Of a stretch of DNA of 35,926 nt, positions 15,649 through 24,833 are shown piece by piece (the first letter of the stretch is position 1; every line of letters begins with the position of its first letter). The notes beneath the pieces are model-generated. The model was not told the origin of the DNA. It ran no database searches and saw only the letters and a list, made by a program, of their open reading frames with translations. The stretch lies in the NCBI GenBank assembly GCA_022361035.1, contig JAKSBP010000408.1, forward strand, positions 1 to 35,926. Direction: 5' to 3'. This DNA is from Clostridia bacterium (GTDB taxonomy: Bacteria > Bacillota > Clostridia > Peptostreptococcales > Caminicellaceae). The position numbers and the translations under genes are program-made.

Positions 15649-16761
15649 TTATGCAGTTCTATTTATCATATTTTTAGGTTTAGCGAATATAAGCCTTCCT
15701 GCTGCTGTTTGGAGTACACTTGTAACCATAACATCCATCGTTTCTCCTATATGCTTTTTACCACCATCTACTACTATCATGGTTCCATCATCAAGATAAG
15801 CAACCCCTTGATTAAGCTCTTTTCCTTCTTTAATAACTTGGACTATCATTTCTTCTCCAGGTAGCACAACTGGTTTAACAGAATTTGCCAATTCATTTAT
15901 ATTAAGTACTGGCACTCCCTGGAGCTCCGATACTTTATTTAAATTGAAATCATTAGTAATAATTTTTCCTGACATAATTTGCCCTAATCTGACTAGTTTA
16001 CTATCGACCTCGGCAATCTCTTCAAAGTCCTTCTCTGTTATTTGAACTTCGATTTCTAATTCTTTTTGAATCTTATTAAGTATATCTAAACCCCTTCTCC
16101 CCCTGTTTCTTTTAAGGGAATCTGAAGAATCGGCTATATGCCTTAATTCCTCTAAAACAAACTCAGGTATTACTAAGGGTCCCTCAACAAATCCAGTCTT
16201 ACATACATCGGCAATTCGACCATCAATAATAACACTGGTATCTAATATTTTAGGTTTACTTTTATAAACTTCTTTATTGCTTGACTTTTCCTTACTTGTA
16301 TTTCTTCTAAATATATTGGGAAAATTAATTAAGTCGTTAATTTTCTTTGTTGCAATACTCACCCCTAAATATCCTAAAAATATATAAATTATCACCGAAA
16401 GTATGTTACCTACATATGGTATCGGGATAATTAACTGACTAATTAAATAAGCAATAATAAGTCCGATAATAAGACCAATTGACCCCACTATAATATCTGT
16501 AGTCGGTATTTTCTGAAGTTCAGTTTCTACCCAGTTTGCACTTCTAAGGCCCTTTCTCATCAACCATGGAGTTATGACAAAGAGTATGGACCCAAATAGG
16601 ATAGCACTAACAATACTTATAATTAATTCCTGCAGTGTTGATAATGAACCTATAACAACAATTCTTTGAGCCTTTATAATTTTTGAAATCAACATTCCTA
16701 TTGCATATCCAGCCGTGGCTCCTGCAAATGTCAATGAACCACGTATAATTTTATTGAACAT
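15649..16761 (-). CDS. yacL: PIN-TRAM domain membrane protein (YacL family)
   Basis: A membrane-anchored putative RNase of the YacL family, 370 residues. The N-terminus has four hydrophobic segments (about 10-30, 42-65, 90-112, 115-138). A PIN nuclease domain follows from about 178, with acidic residues in ILDTSVIIDGRIADV, VLEELRHIADSSD and KIITNDFNLN. The TRAM domain closes the protein (PGEEMIVQVIKEGKELNQGVAYLDDG). Function is not firmly known; RNA processing or ribosome-linked roles are plausible. It has a strong GGAGGAGGTG ribosome site. Placed between carD and ispD as in many Firmicutes. Its stop is followed directly by the duplicated terminator hairpin. Confidence 0.93.
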   Translation of the reverse strand: MFNKIIRGSLTFAGATAGYAIGMLISKIIKAQRIVVIGSLSTLQELIISIVSAILFGSILFVITPWLMRKGLRSANWVETELQKIPTTDIIVGSIGLIIGLIIAYLISQLIIPIPYVGNILSVIIYIFLGYLGVSIATKKINDLINFPNIFRRNTSKEKSSNKEVYKSKPKILDTSVIIDGRIADVCKTGFVEGPLVIPEFVLEELRHIADSSDSLKRNRGRRGLDILNKIQKELEIEVQITEKDFEEIAEVDSKLVRLGQIMSGKIITNDFNLNKVSELQGVPVLNINELANSVKPVVLPGEEMIVQVIKEGKELNQGVAYLDDGTMIVVDGGKKHIGETMDVMVTSVLQTAAGRLIFAKPKNMINRTA

Positions 16762-17192
16762 ACTTTCACCTCCTCCTAGTAATTATATCCATAGATATAA
16801 TATTTTATAACTTTACAACTTACTATTAATTTGAGGATTTTTCATAATTTAAGCCTGGTACAATCACATATGGAAATATTATCCTTATTTCAGTCATTTA
16901 AGGTAAAAATTTTTTCATTGGAATGATTTTAGAGATTTTAAAACCATATCCAATAGTAAATCCTTTAAGGATACTCAACCATAAGATATATAAATTTTTT
17001 ATAAAAAATTCACAAGATATTTTTTAAAATACTTTATTTTAAAGTATGGGTATAAATAACCTATAGATAGTAATTATACAATTTATTTGATTAATTATAA
17101 TCAAAAAAAAAGAATTATAATATAAATTATATAATATTTTTTATTATCCATCTATAGAAATTGATTTTTTTTACATTTTTTAGAAATTTCCT
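16762..17192. other. AT-rich intergenic region between carD and yacL
   Basis: 431 bp of very AT-rich sequence. It must hold the end of the carD transcript and probably a yacL promoter; several -10-like boxes occur but none pairs convincingly with a -35 box. A weak inverted pair CTATAGATAG / CCATCTATAG (about 17061-17156) recalls family A termini but has no matching interior. No gene seen. Confidence 0.4.
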
Positions 17193-17669
17193 TTATTGTA
17201 CCGATTGGTTTATAAGGTCCTCGACAGTAATTTCATCGGAGTTATTCACTAATACTAACTCACTTACTAATATTTGTTTAGCATTATTAAGCATCTTTCT
17301 TTCTCCAGTAGAAAGACCCTTCTCCTTATCCCTGAGCATGAGGTTGCGAACTACACCAGCAACTTCATAGATATCTCCACTTTTTATTTTATCCATATTA
17401 GCTCTATATCTTCGATTCCAATTTTGGGGCATTTTAGACCTATCATCATTTAATACTGCAAGAACTTGTTCTACTTCTCTTTCAGATATTATTTCTCTGA
17501 GCCCCATAGAATTTACATTATCAAGGGGAATCATAACTTTCATATTTCTTAAGGGTAATAATAAAATGTAATATTTCCTTTTTTTCCCTAATATTTCTTT
17601 TTCCTCAATCGACTCAATTATCCCAGCACCATGCATAGGATAGACTACCTTATCACCAATATTAAACAT
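17193..17669 (-). CDS. carD: CarD/CdnL-family RNA polymerase-binding regulator
   Basis: CarD/CdnL proteins bind the RNA polymerase beta subunit and stabilise open promoter complexes. The N-terminal RNA polymerase-interacting domain is clear: FNIGDKVVYPMHGAGIIESIEEKEILGK, then YYILLLPLRNMKVMIPLDN. The helical C-terminal domain includes NWNRRYRANMDKI and the LSTGERKMLNNAKQIL block. 158 residues, family-typical. It has GGAGGGT before the ATG and a strong sigma-A promoter. It may support ribosomal and housekeeping promoters, but no target can be read here. Confidence 0.94.
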   Translation of the reverse strand: MFNIGDKVVYPMHGAGIIESIEEKEILGKKRKYYILLLPLRNMKVMIPLDNVNSMGLREIISEREVEQVLAVLNDDRSKMPQNWNRRYRANMDKIKSGDIYEVAGVVRNLMLRDKEKGLSTGERKMLNNAKQILVSELVLVNNSDEITVEDLINQSVQ

Positions 17670-17703
17670 AGAAGTACCCTCCTAAATGACATTCCACATT
17701 TCA

Positions 17704-17732
17704 AGTATACAGTATTTGGTACATAGTGTCAA
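17704..17732 (-). promoter_or_regulatory. Sigma-A promoter of carD
   Basis: On the minus strand: TTGACA, a 17-base spacer, then TATACT. This is a close match to the housekeeping consensus, about 35 bp upstream of the carD start. Confidence 0.8.
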
Positions 17733-17861
17733 GAAATTATTTATTTTATCACAGGTAGAATTAATTGTCAATACATTTTTTTGTTAAGCATACATATTAA
17801 TTAATAATTTTTATTCACTTCTACCTTTAATTTTATTTAATATATACATAAATCTTTATCC

Positions 17862-17890
17862 TTTAAATTTTAAAATCTTTATGCTACAAT
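17862..17890 (+). promoter_or_regulatory. Putative promoter of the MazG-like gene
   Basis: TTTAAA, 17 bases, TACAAT. The -10 is good and the -35 weak; the start codon lies about 45 bp downstream. Confidence 0.5.
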
Positions 17891-17934
17891 AATTATGACG
17901 ACTTACTTTATTGCCTACTTGGGAGTGATGATTT

Positions 17935-18330
17935 ATGAAAGATTTAATATGTGATCAATTTCAAAATTCTGTCGAAGAAGTTTTGATAAGACATAAAAGT
18001 ATATTAGACATAATAACTAAAATTCAAGAATCTTCTTCAAGGGTCAACAGAGCAGTGATTAAGGCAGTGACAAATTGTGGATGTATTAAGATTGATGCCT
18101 CTAGTTACGAAGTTCCAGACGGTATCAACTATAAGGATGCAAAGGATTATATTGATAACCATCTTAGAGGGCAGCTTTGCGAAGTATGCAAAGAAAAGAT
18201 TACTGAGGAAATAGGAAGAAGCCTGTTTTATATTGCTGCATTATCCAACGACCTAGACATCAATCTATACGACGTAATGATTAATGAATGTAAAAAAATC
18301 GAAGCTTTGGGTAAATTCAGTTTATATTAA
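17935..18330 (+). CDS. MazG-like small protein of unknown function
   Basis: A 131-residue soluble protein. The N-terminus is helical (FQNSVEEVLIRHKSILDIITKIQESSSRVNRAVIKA in outline). A cysteine pair TNCGC (about 47-50) and a CEVC pair (about 83) could bind metal. The C-terminus EEIGRSLFYIAALSNDLDINLYDVM resembles the last helices of MazG-type all-alpha NTP pyrophosphohydrolases, but the full catalytic ExxE/ExxD set is not seen. Similar clostridial proteins lie near radA/disA/clpC; no function is established to my knowledge. It is transcribed against the surrounding genes and has its own promoter and terminator, with GGGAGTGAT before the ATG. Confidence 0.75.
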   Translation: MKDLICDQFQNSVEEVLIRHKSILDIITKIQESSSRVNRAVIKAVTNCGCIKIDASSYEVPDGINYKDAKDYIDNHLRGQLCEVCKEKITEEIGRSLFYIAALSNDLDINLYDVMINECKKIEALGKFSLY

Positions 18331-18332
18331 AA

Positions 18333-18359
18333 CTTCTGGCTATAAGCTAGAAGCTTTTT
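18333..18359 (+). terminator. Terminator after the MazG-like gene
   Basis: CTTCTGGC-TATA-AGCTAGAAG forms a short stem, followed by CTTTTTAATA. It stands just after the plus-strand stop and may also serve the convergent disA transcript. Confidence 0.7.
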
Positions 18360-18453
18360 AATATAAACCTATTAGCTAGTCACTTCTAAGTCGATACTTT
18401 CCATACTTAAATCAAAATGGAATATGCCTATTAATTATTTTTACTATGAGGCT

Positions 18454-19542
18454 TTATTTTTTCAAAAGATGTCTATCTAAGAGGACTTGGTCTCTTATTC
18501 TTCTTAAGCCTTCTTTAATATTTTTTGTTCTTACTTCTCCTATTCCCTCTACATCGTAAAGCTCTTCTGTACTGGCCCTTAATATTTTTTGAAAGTTTTT
18601 AAAATGTTTTACTATATTCTCTATAACTGTTAGGGGCAACCTCGGTATTTTAGATAGTATTCTATATCCCCTTGGCATTACTGGAATATCTAAAATATTT
18701 ATATCATAGGAGTATCCTAATACTTTTACGATATTAGTTAAATCTAATAGCTCCTCCGAAGAAAGATTTCTTAGATCAGTTCCTATGGATTTCACATCAC
18801 ACCCATCATTTTCAATTCTATAGTCTTCGATTACGTATTCTCCATCTTCCTTTACAAAAACAATGAGTTCTTTAAGCTGCATACTTACTAATCTGCCCTC
18901 AATTCCCAATTCATTTATATATTTTTCCATTTCATATCCTACTCGCATTACCATCTCAGTTCTCTGAATAACTAAGCATACATCGTATAGAGTAACTAAA
19001 TCTTCAAGCTCTAAGGCACTTAAACTTATCATAGCCTGGTCTAAAACCACCTTATATTTTTCTAAGGTTTGTATAGCTTGATTAGCTTTGGTTAAAACCT
19101 TATTTGTATCCTGTAGTATATATTTAGACCAGCCCTTATAGAGGGTTATAATATTTCTCCGCTGAGATATTGATATAACTAGATTACCCGTCTGTCCAGC
19201 CACTCTCTGAGCCGTTCGGTGCCGTATTCCCGTTTCAGAAGAAGGTATATAGGGGTTGGGGTTAAGCTGAGTATTTGCATAAAGAATCTTTTTTTCATCG
19301 GAGCTAAGTATTATTGCACCATCCATCTTAGCTAATTCATAAAGATGGGCAGGAGTAAGCTCAGTATTTATGAAAAAACCTCCATCGACCAAATCCATAA
19401 CCTCTTTATTATCTCCAACTACAATTAATGCCCCCGTCTTGGCTCTGAGAATACTCTCTAATCCTTCTCTCAAGGTGGTTCCCGGTGCTAAAACTTTTAA
19501 GGATTGGCTTATATCCTCGGCTTTCTTCTCTTCCTTAACCAA
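18454..19542 (-). CDS. disA: DNA integrity scanning diadenylate cyclase DisA
   Basis: DisA makes c-di-AMP from two ATP and scans DNA for branched structures. The DAC domain motifs are intact: DGA at 74-76 and RHR at 107-109 (GIRHRTAQRVA). A helical middle part follows, and a C-terminal helix-hairpin-helix domain has the VEGIGEVRTKNI motif. 362 residues, family-typical. The start is TTG, with AGGAGG eight bases upstream. That AGGAGG is part of the last codons of radA, whose TGA stop overlaps this spacing, so the two genes are translationally coupled. The order clpC-radA-disA is conserved in Firmicutes. Confidence 0.97.
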   Translation of the reverse strand: MVKEEKKAEDISQSLKVLAPGTTLREGLESILRAKTGALIVVGDNKEVMDLVDGGFFINTELTPAHLYELAKMDGAIILSSDEKKILYANTQLNPNPYIPSSETGIRHRTAQRVAGQTGNLVISISQRRNIITLYKGWSKYILQDTNKVLTKANQAIQTLEKYKVVLDQAMISLSALELEDLVTLYDVCLVIQRTEMVMRVGYEMEKYINELGIEGRLVSMQLKELIVFVKEDGEYVIEDYRIENDGCDVKSIGTDLRNLSSEELLDLTNIVKVLGYSYDINILDIPVMPRGYRILSKIPRLPLTVIENIVKHFKNFQKILRASTEELYDVEGIGEVRTKNIKEGLRRIRDQVLLDRHLLKK

Positions 19543-19543
19543 T

Positions 19544-20911
19544 TCACTTACCTCCTAAAATCATATCAAGGGCCTCATATACATTTTCTACACCTATAAT
19601 GTCTATATCCTTAAATTCTGGAAGCCCACTTAAATTTCCCTTCGGTATTATACAGGTTTTAAAGCCCATTTTCACTGCCTCAGTTATCCTTTTCTCTCCA
19701 TAATTTACCGACCTGACCTCTCCCGTTAACCCAACTTCTCCAAATATAATAGTTTGATGATCTATAACCCTATTTCTAAAGCTGGAAGTAATGGCTGCCA
19801 CAATAGCTAAATCTACAGCAGGCTCACTTAGTTGTATGCCCCCTACTACATTTACATATCCATCCTGGGCTTGAAGCTGAAGCCCTATCTTTTTCTCAAG
19901 AACTGCCATGAGCATAACAACTCTATTATAGTCTAAACCCGTTGCCATCCTTCTAGGGGTACCGAAGTTTGTAGAGCTTATAAGTGCCTGAATTTCAATG
20001 AGTACTGGCCTTGTACCCTCTATACTTGCCACCACTACTGAACCGGCAGTTTGCTTAGGTCTATGGGCTAAAAAGAGATGGGAAGGATTTAAAACCTCCT
20101 GGAGGCCATTATTGGTCATTTCAAAAATTCCTATCTCATTGGTAGAACCAAACCTATTTTTAACGGCACGAAGGACTCTATATATATTATGCTTTTCACC
20201 TTCAAAGTAGAGAACGGTATCCACCATATGCTCTAACACCTTGGGGCCAGCTATAGCACCGGTTTTCGTTACATGGCCTACAATAAATGTAGCGATTCCC
20301 ATAGTTTTAGATAGCTTCATGAGGGCGGCAGTTCCCTCTCGAACTTGACTGACACTTCCTGGAGCAGATGCTATATTTGAATTATACACCGTTTGTATGG
20401 AATCTATAATTAGTAAATTTGGCTTAATTTCTTCAATATACTTTGAAATATATTCTAAATTATTCTCTGAAACTATATAAAGCCTTTCATTGTCTATATT
20501 TAACCTATCTGCCCTCATTTTTATTTGCTTTAATGATTCTTCACCGGATACATATAGTACAGATAACCCTAACTGACCAACATTATTTGCCACTTGAATG
20601 AGAAGAGTGGATTTTCCTATGCCTGGATCTCCACCGACTAGAACTAGGGACCCTCTAACTATGCCCCCTCCTAAAACCCTATCAAGCTCTCTATTGGATG
20701 TTGAGAATCTATTTTCTCTTTCGATTTCAATACTTTTAAGCTTTACAGGTTTCTGAGAAACAATTTCTCCTAATTCCCTACCGATTCCACCACTTTTAAT
20801 AAATTCTTCCACAAGGCTTTGCCAGCTACTACATTCTGGACATTTACCCATCCATTTAAGGGATATATATCCACATTCTTGACAAACATACTTTGTTTTT
20901 ATCTTGCCCAC
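19544..20911 (-). CDS. radA: DNA repair protein RadA (Sms)
   Basis: RadA is a RecA-like ATPase and helicase that processes recombination intermediates. Motifs: N-terminal C4 zinc finger (YVCQECG ... GKCPECSSW), Walker A GGDPGIGKSTL, the RadA-specific KNRFGSTNEIG, and a Lon-protease-like C-terminal domain (VNVVGGIQLSEPAVDLAI, FGEVGLTGEVR). I place the start at the GTG at 20911, preceded by GAGGTG with six bases of spacing and giving the usual short leader before the zinc finger. The frame runs back to a TTG at 20932 without a ribosome site. About 455 residues. The duplicated hairpins and element B2 lie upstream, between clpC and radA. Confidence 0.96.
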   Translation of the reverse strand: MGKIKTKYVCQECGYISLKWMGKCPECSSWQSLVEEFIKSGGIGRELGEIVSQKPVKLKSIEIERENRFSTSNRELDRVLGGGIVRGSLVLVGGDPGIGKSTLLIQVANNVGQLGLSVLYVSGEESLKQIKMRADRLNIDNERLYIVSENNLEYISKYIEEIKPNLLIIDSIQTVYNSNIASAPGSVSQVREGTAALMKLSKTMGIATFIVGHVTKTGAIAGPKVLEHMVDTVLYFEGEKHNIYRVLRAVKNRFGSTNEIGIFEMTNNGLQEVLNPSHLFLAHRPKQTAGSVVVASIEGTRPVLIEIQALISSTNFGTPRRMATGLDYNRVVMLMAVLEKKIGLQLQAQDGYVNVVGGIQLSEPAVDLAIVAAITSSFRNRVIDHQTIIFGEVGLTGEVRSVNYGEKRITEAVKMGFKTCIIPKGNLSGLPEFKDIDIIGVENVYEALDMILGGK

Positions 20912-20955
20912 AAATCTCACCTCAAATTCCAAAAATTCTATATTTTAAATATCTA

Positions 20956-20984
20956 AGGGATTCTACACCTTATGTAGAATCCCT
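20956..20984 (-). terminator. Hairpin copy 1 flanking element B2
   Basis: AGGGATTCTAC ... GTAGAATCCCT; with flanking bases the stem reaches 15 bp (CTAAGGGATTCTACA / TGTAGAATCCCTTAG, 20953-20987). It matches the copy at 21136-21164 in 28 of 29 bases. Confidence 0.8.
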
Positions 20985-21135
20985 TAGACTGTTGACAAAC
21001 CCGAATTTCTTCGTTGTTGCTTCAACCGAGAACCCTTCCGTATTTCTTTATACGCTGCGGCCTCTCGGTTTCAGCACACCTCGAACTTCGGATTTCTCAA
21101 AAGCCTACCATCTTGTAGACTTTGTCTACAATCTG
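20985..21135 (-). mobile_element. Element B2: hairpin element inserted in the clpC terminator
   Basis: 151 bp between two copies of the clpC terminator hairpin. Ends are imperfect inverted repeats: TAGACTGTTGACAAAC at the left, and CAGATTGTAGACAAAG as the right end read on the other strand (12 of 16 positions equal). Inside, CCGAATTTCTTCGTTGTTGC pairs loosely with CAGCACACCTCGAACTTCGG, and the loop holds ACCGAGAAC / CTCTCGGT and TACGCTGCGGCC. The right end has its own small stem GTAGAC/GTCTAC. No plausible gene; open frames across it are by-products of the palindrome. Confidence 0.75.
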
Positions 21136-21164
21136 AGGGATTCTACTCCTTATGTAGAATCCCT
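21136..21164 (-). terminator. Hairpin copy 2 flanking element B2 (clpC terminator)
   Basis: AGGGATTCTAC ... GTAGAATCCCT, about 20 bp past the clpC stop, so it is the natural clpC terminator stem. There is no T-run immediately after it on the minus strand; element B2 starts there. Confidence 0.75.
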
Positions 21165-21184
21165 GTAACATCATTTCTTAATTA

Positions 21185-23623
21185 CTACTTTCTTTTAAAC
21201 GTCAAGTTCTCTTCCTCTACATCTACTATTATATCATCTTCCTTAGATATTTTGCCCATCAATATTTCCTCTGATAATTTATCCTCTATCACCTTAGTTA
21301 TTAGCCTTTTCAAAGGTCTTGCACCGTATTCAGCATCATATCCCTTTTCTGCTAAATAATCTTTAGCAGGGTCAGAAATTTCTATAGATATATTTAACTC
21401 TCCTAATCTTTTCGTGAGCTCACCAATCATTAAATCAACAATTTCTTTAATATGTTCCTTTTGCAATTGATGGAATACTATTATATCGTCAATTCTATTT
21501 AGGAACTCCGGTCTAAACTGCCTTCTTAATTCTTCCATTATACTTTCTTTCATCTTTTCATATTCATTTTTCTTAACATCCTCATCTACTCCAGCAAAAC
21601 CTAGGGATTTCTGTTTTTTGATTCTACTTACTCCAACATTTGAAGTCATTATTATAACTGTGTTTTTGAAGTCTACTGTCCTACCCTTCCCATCGGTTAG
21701 TCTACCATCATCTAACATCTGTAATAGTATGTTGAATACATCGGGGTGAGCCTTTTCTATCTCATCAAATAATATTACAGAATATGGTTTTCTTCTGATT
21801 TTTTCAGTAAGCTGACCACCTTCGTCATAACCCACATATCCCGGAGGAGAACCTACTAGTTTTGATACGGAATGCTTTTCCATATATTCAGACATGTCTA
21901 TTCTAATCATGGCATCATCGTCGCCAAACATGGCTTCGGCTAAGGCCTTTGTAAGCTCCGTTTTTCCTACACCCGTTGGCCCTAAAAATATAAATGAGCC
22001 TATAGGCTTTTTAGGGTCCTTTAATCCTACTCTGGCCCTTCTTATGGCGCGGGATATGGATTCAACAGCCTCTTCTTGGCCTACTACCCTTTCATGGAGT
22101 ACTTCTTCCATATTAAGAAGTCTCTGGGATTCCTCCTCTGCAAGCTTATTCACTGGGATTCCAGTCCATATGGAAACAACACTGGCTATTTCCTCTTCAC
22201 CAACTGTGGCGTTTTCATTTATAGCCGATTTCCAATTTTCTTTTTTGTTTTGAAGCTCTTCCAAAACCTTCTTTTCTTCATCCCTAAACTTTGCAGCACC
22301 CTCATAGTCTTGACTGCTTACAGCTTCTTCTTTTTCCTTCCTTATTTTCTGAAGTTTATCCTCTAACCCCTTTAAGTCCTCAGGCTGAGTGGCGTTTTTA
22401 AGTCGCACCTTCGAAGCTGCCTCGTCTACAAGGTCTACAGCCTTATCGGGTAAAAATCTATCGGTTATATATCTATGGGAAAGCTCCGCCGCCGTACTTA
22501 GGGCCTCATCGGTAATTTTCACCCTATGATGGGCTTCATATCTATCCCTCAGTCCCTTAAGTATTTCTATAGTATCCTGTACTGAGGGTTCTTCAACCAT
22601 AATAGGCTGGAATCTTCTTTCTAGGGCTGAATCCTTCTCAATATGCTTTTTATATTCATCGAGGGTTGTTGCTCCTATAGCTTGAATTTCTCCCCTTGCT
22701 AGGGTAGGCTTTAGTATATTTGAGGCATCAATTGCTCCCTCTGCCCCTCCAGCTCCTATAATTGTATGCATCTCATCTATAAATAGTATTATATTACCGG
22801 CTTCTCTAAGTTCATCTATGGCCTTTGTCAATCTCTGCTCAAACTCTCCCCTATACTTTGCTCCAGCAATCATTGAAGCTAATGCAAGGGTAATTACTCT
22901 TTTGCTCTTTAGTATTTCAGGAATATTCCCTTCTACAATCCTTTGGGCAAGCCCCTCTGCAATAGCTGTTTTTCCTACTCCGGGCTCCCCTATGAGGCAA
23001 GGGTTGTTTTTTGTCCTTCTACTTAAAATCTGTATAACCCTTTCTATCTCTTTATCCCTTCCAATAACTGGGTCTAATTTCCCCTGATGAGCCATTTCTG
23101 TTAGGTCTCTGCCATATTGGTCTAGGGTAGGAGTTTTTTTGCTTTTGTCCATAGTTTTTCCCGGTTTTTGTGGCCCTTCTGGGCTGGTATTTCCTAGTAA
23201 TTTTAGTACCTCAGCATAGACCTTATTAATATCTACACCCATGCTTATCAAAATCTGGGCTGCGACTCCCTCATGCTCTCTTATTAGGGCAAGTAATAAA
23301 TGCTCCGTTCCCACATAATTATGCTTTAGTCTCCTAGCTTCTTCAAAGCTAAGTTCAAAAACTGTCTTGGTTCTCGGAGTAATTCCCTGAACTTCTGCTC
23401 CTTCTTCTCCTCCTCCAAGGACTGACTTGATTCTCTCCCTCAGTTCATCTAGCTCAATTCCTAAATTCATTAAAGCCTTGGCAGCCACTCCCTCTCCTTC
23501 TCCCAGGAGCCCTAAAAGAATGTGCTCAGTTCCAATATAATTATGCTTCAATCCCTTTGCTTCCTCTTGGGCCAGACCTATTGCTTTTTGTGCCTTCTCA
23601 GTAAATTTATCAAACATAAACAT
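21185..23623 (-). CDS. clpC: ATP-dependent unfoldase ClpC
   Basis: Hsp100 unfoldase that feeds ClpP and, with McsB, degrades arginine-phosphorylated proteins. 812 residues. Two Clp-N repeats occupy 1-145 ([14 protein letters not shown] and [14 protein letters not shown]). AAA-1 has Walker A GEPGVGKT at 212-219 and the ALERRFQP block. The UVR-containing middle region ([19 protein letters not shown]) recruits adaptors. AAA-2 has [30 protein letters not shown] and the C-terminal [11 protein letters not shown] sensor. The ATG has GGGAGGG upstream. It is the fourth gene of the ctsR operon. The gap to mcsB is 168 bp because a MITE-like element sits there. It is followed by the hairpin/B2 region. 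Confidence 0.98.
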   Translation of the reverse strand: MFMFDKFTEKAQKAIGLAQEEAKGLKHNYIGTEHILLGLLGEGEGVAAKALMNLGIELDELRERIKSVLGGGEEGAEVQGITPRTKTVFELSFEEARRLKHNYVGTEHLLLALIREHEGVAAQILISMGVDINKVYAEVLKLLGNTSPEGPQKPGKTMDKSKKTPTLDQYGRDLTEMAHQGKLDPVIGRDKEIERVIQILSRRTKNNPCLIGEPGVGKTAIAEGLAQRIVEGNIPEILKSKRVITLALASMIAGAKYRGEFEQRLTKAIDELREAGNIILFIDEMHTIIGAGGAEGAIDASNILKPTLARGEIQAIGATTLDEYKKHIEKDSALERRFQPIMVEEPSVQDTIEILKGLRDRYEAHHRVKITDEALSTAAELSHRYITDRFLPDKAVDLVDEAASKVRLKNATQPEDLKGLEDKLQKIRKEKEEAVSSQDYEGAAKFRDEEKKVLEELQNKKENWKSAINENATVGEEEIASVVSIWTGIPVNKLAEEESQRLLNMEEVLHERVVGQEEAVESISRAIRRARVGLKDPKKPIGSFIFLGPTGVGKTELTKALAEAMFGDDDAMIRIDMSEYMEKHSVSKLVGSPPGYVGYDEGGQLTEKIRRKPYSVILFDEIEKAHPDVFNILLQMLDDGRLTDGKGRTVDFKNTVIIMTSNVGVSRIKKQKSLGFAGVDEDVKKNEYEKMKESIMEELRRQFRPEFLNRIDDIIVFHQLQKEHIKEIVDLMIGELTKRLGELNISIEISDPAKDYLAEKGYDAEYGARPLKRLITKVIEDKLSEEILMGKISKEDDIIVDVEEENLTFKRK

Positions 23624-23691
23624 GTCTATTCCCTCCCTTTGTTAGTTCCAAACTCTATATTCTCCCTTATTGCCTTTAGTGATTGATTAAA

Positions 23692-23781
23692 GGGGATGTC
23701 TCATAAAACTATCCTATAAATTCAGCTCAAGTCCCTGTAATTTCAAACAACATAGAAACTCGTCATTTTGAGACACTCCCC
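23692..23781. mobile_element. 90-bp MITE-like element between mcsB and clpC
   Basis: Terminal inverted repeats GGGGATGTCTCA and TGAGACACTCCCC enclose about 65 bp of non-coding sequence. Ends of the type GGGG-TGTCTCA are common in insertion sequences of Gram-positive bacteria. No clear target duplication was seen (an ATTGAT motif occurs near both sides). It lies inside the ctsR operon, 10 bp past the mcsB stop, so it is transcribed between mcsB and clpC. Confidence 0.65.
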
Positions 23782-23791
23782 TATTGATCCG

Positions 23792-24820
23792 TTATGATTT
23801 TAATCTCTCCCTAATCAAATTTGCACGTTCTATATCTCTTTCATTTGTATTTAAGTTTCTCTCACTAATTTTTTGAAGTATTCCACTCTGTATATCTACC
23901 ATAAGAACATTTATAGCCTTGACATCTATGTCTTTAATTATTCCCAAGTCAATTCCAAGCCTAACATCGGAAATCAGTTTTAGTGCTTCCTTAGAATTCA
24001 TTATTCTAGCATTGGTTAAAATCCCGTAGGATCTACATATCCTATCTTCTAATTTCATTTTATTATTAGCTACAAGGGTTGCCCTTGCATCATTTTCTTT
24101 ATTAGTTATTTGTTTTGTAACTTCTATAAGGGTCTGAACAATCTCTTGCTCCGTTCTACCTAGGGTAACTTGGTTCGATATTTGAAACATATTGCCTTCC
24201 GATTCACTACCTTCACCATAAAGCCCCCTTACAGTAAAACCAATTTGATTTACTGCCTGAAGTATTCTATTCATATAGTCTATCATTGTAAGGGCCGGTA
24301 AATGTATCATTACGGAAGCCCTGATTCCAGTACCAACGTTTGTTGGGCAGGAGGTTAAATATCCTACATTCTCATCAAAGGCATATTTAACTTCTTCTTC
24401 GATAATATCATCAATTTTGTTTGCTAAATCCCACGTCTCTTTAAGTTGAAAACCTGGAAAAAGACATTGAATACGAATATGGTCTTCCTCATTTATCATA
24501 ATACTTACTGACTCATCAGAATTTATCATAACTCCACTTTTATTGGAGGTCTCTACTAAGCTAGGGCTTATAAGATGTTTCTCTATTAGTACTTGCTTGT
24601 CACCATTGGAAATTTCATTCATCTGAGTTAATTTAAAGTCGTCCTTAAGTATGGTATTCCCTGCTAAAATTGTATCACTAACTCTTTTTATAACTTCTTT
24701 ACTCTTTTCAGTAGTTAGGGCAACTGGAAATGGAAATTCATCTAAATTTCTTGCAAGCCTTATTCTACTGCTAATAATTATATCATTTTGTGGCCCTTCA
24801 CCATCAATCCATTTAGGCAT
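23792..24820 (-). CDS. mcsB: Protein-arginine kinase McsB
   Basis: McsB phosphorylates arginines on misfolded proteins and on CtsR, marking them for ClpCP. It is a guanidino-kinase fold protein: IISSRIRLARNLDEFPFP near the N-terminus, CPTNVGTGIRASVMIHLPAL with the catalytic-site cysteine, and LGRTEQEIVQTLIEV. About 342 residues, a little shorter than B. subtilis McsB. I prefer the ATG at 24820, which has GGGGAGGG six bases upstream; the frame extends two codons further to a TTG next to the ribosome site. It follows mcsA, whose stop lies inside its ribosome-binding region. Confidence 0.97.
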   Translation of the reverse strand: MPKWIDGEGPQNDIIISSRIRLARNLDEFPFPVALTTEKSKEVIKRVSDTILAGNTILKDDFKLTQMNEISNGDKQVLIEKHLISPSLVETSNKSGVMINSDESVSIMINEEDHIRIQCLFPGFQLKETWDLANKIDDIIEEEVKYAFDENVGYLTSCPTNVGTGIRASVMIHLPALTMIDYMNRILQAVNQIGFTVRGLYGEGSESEGNMFQISNQVTLGRTEQEIVQTLIEVTKQITNKENDARATLVANNKMKLEDRICRSYGILTNARIMNSKEALKLISDVRLGIDLGIIKDIDVKAINVLMVDIQSGILQKISERNLNTNERDIERANLIRERLKS

Positions 24821-24833
24821 ATTCAACCCTCCC

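Noticed and set aside
17061..17156. Relic family A element upstream of yacL
   Set aside because: Only the 10-base ends resemble family A termini, and the AT-rich interior does not match. Chance is likely in such sequence.
20893..21168. 91-codon plus-strand frame over the radA start and element B2
   Set aside because: It ends in a repeat of its own sequence (RDSTPYVESL twice) because it runs through both copies of the duplicated hairpin. This is an effect of the repeat, not a gene.
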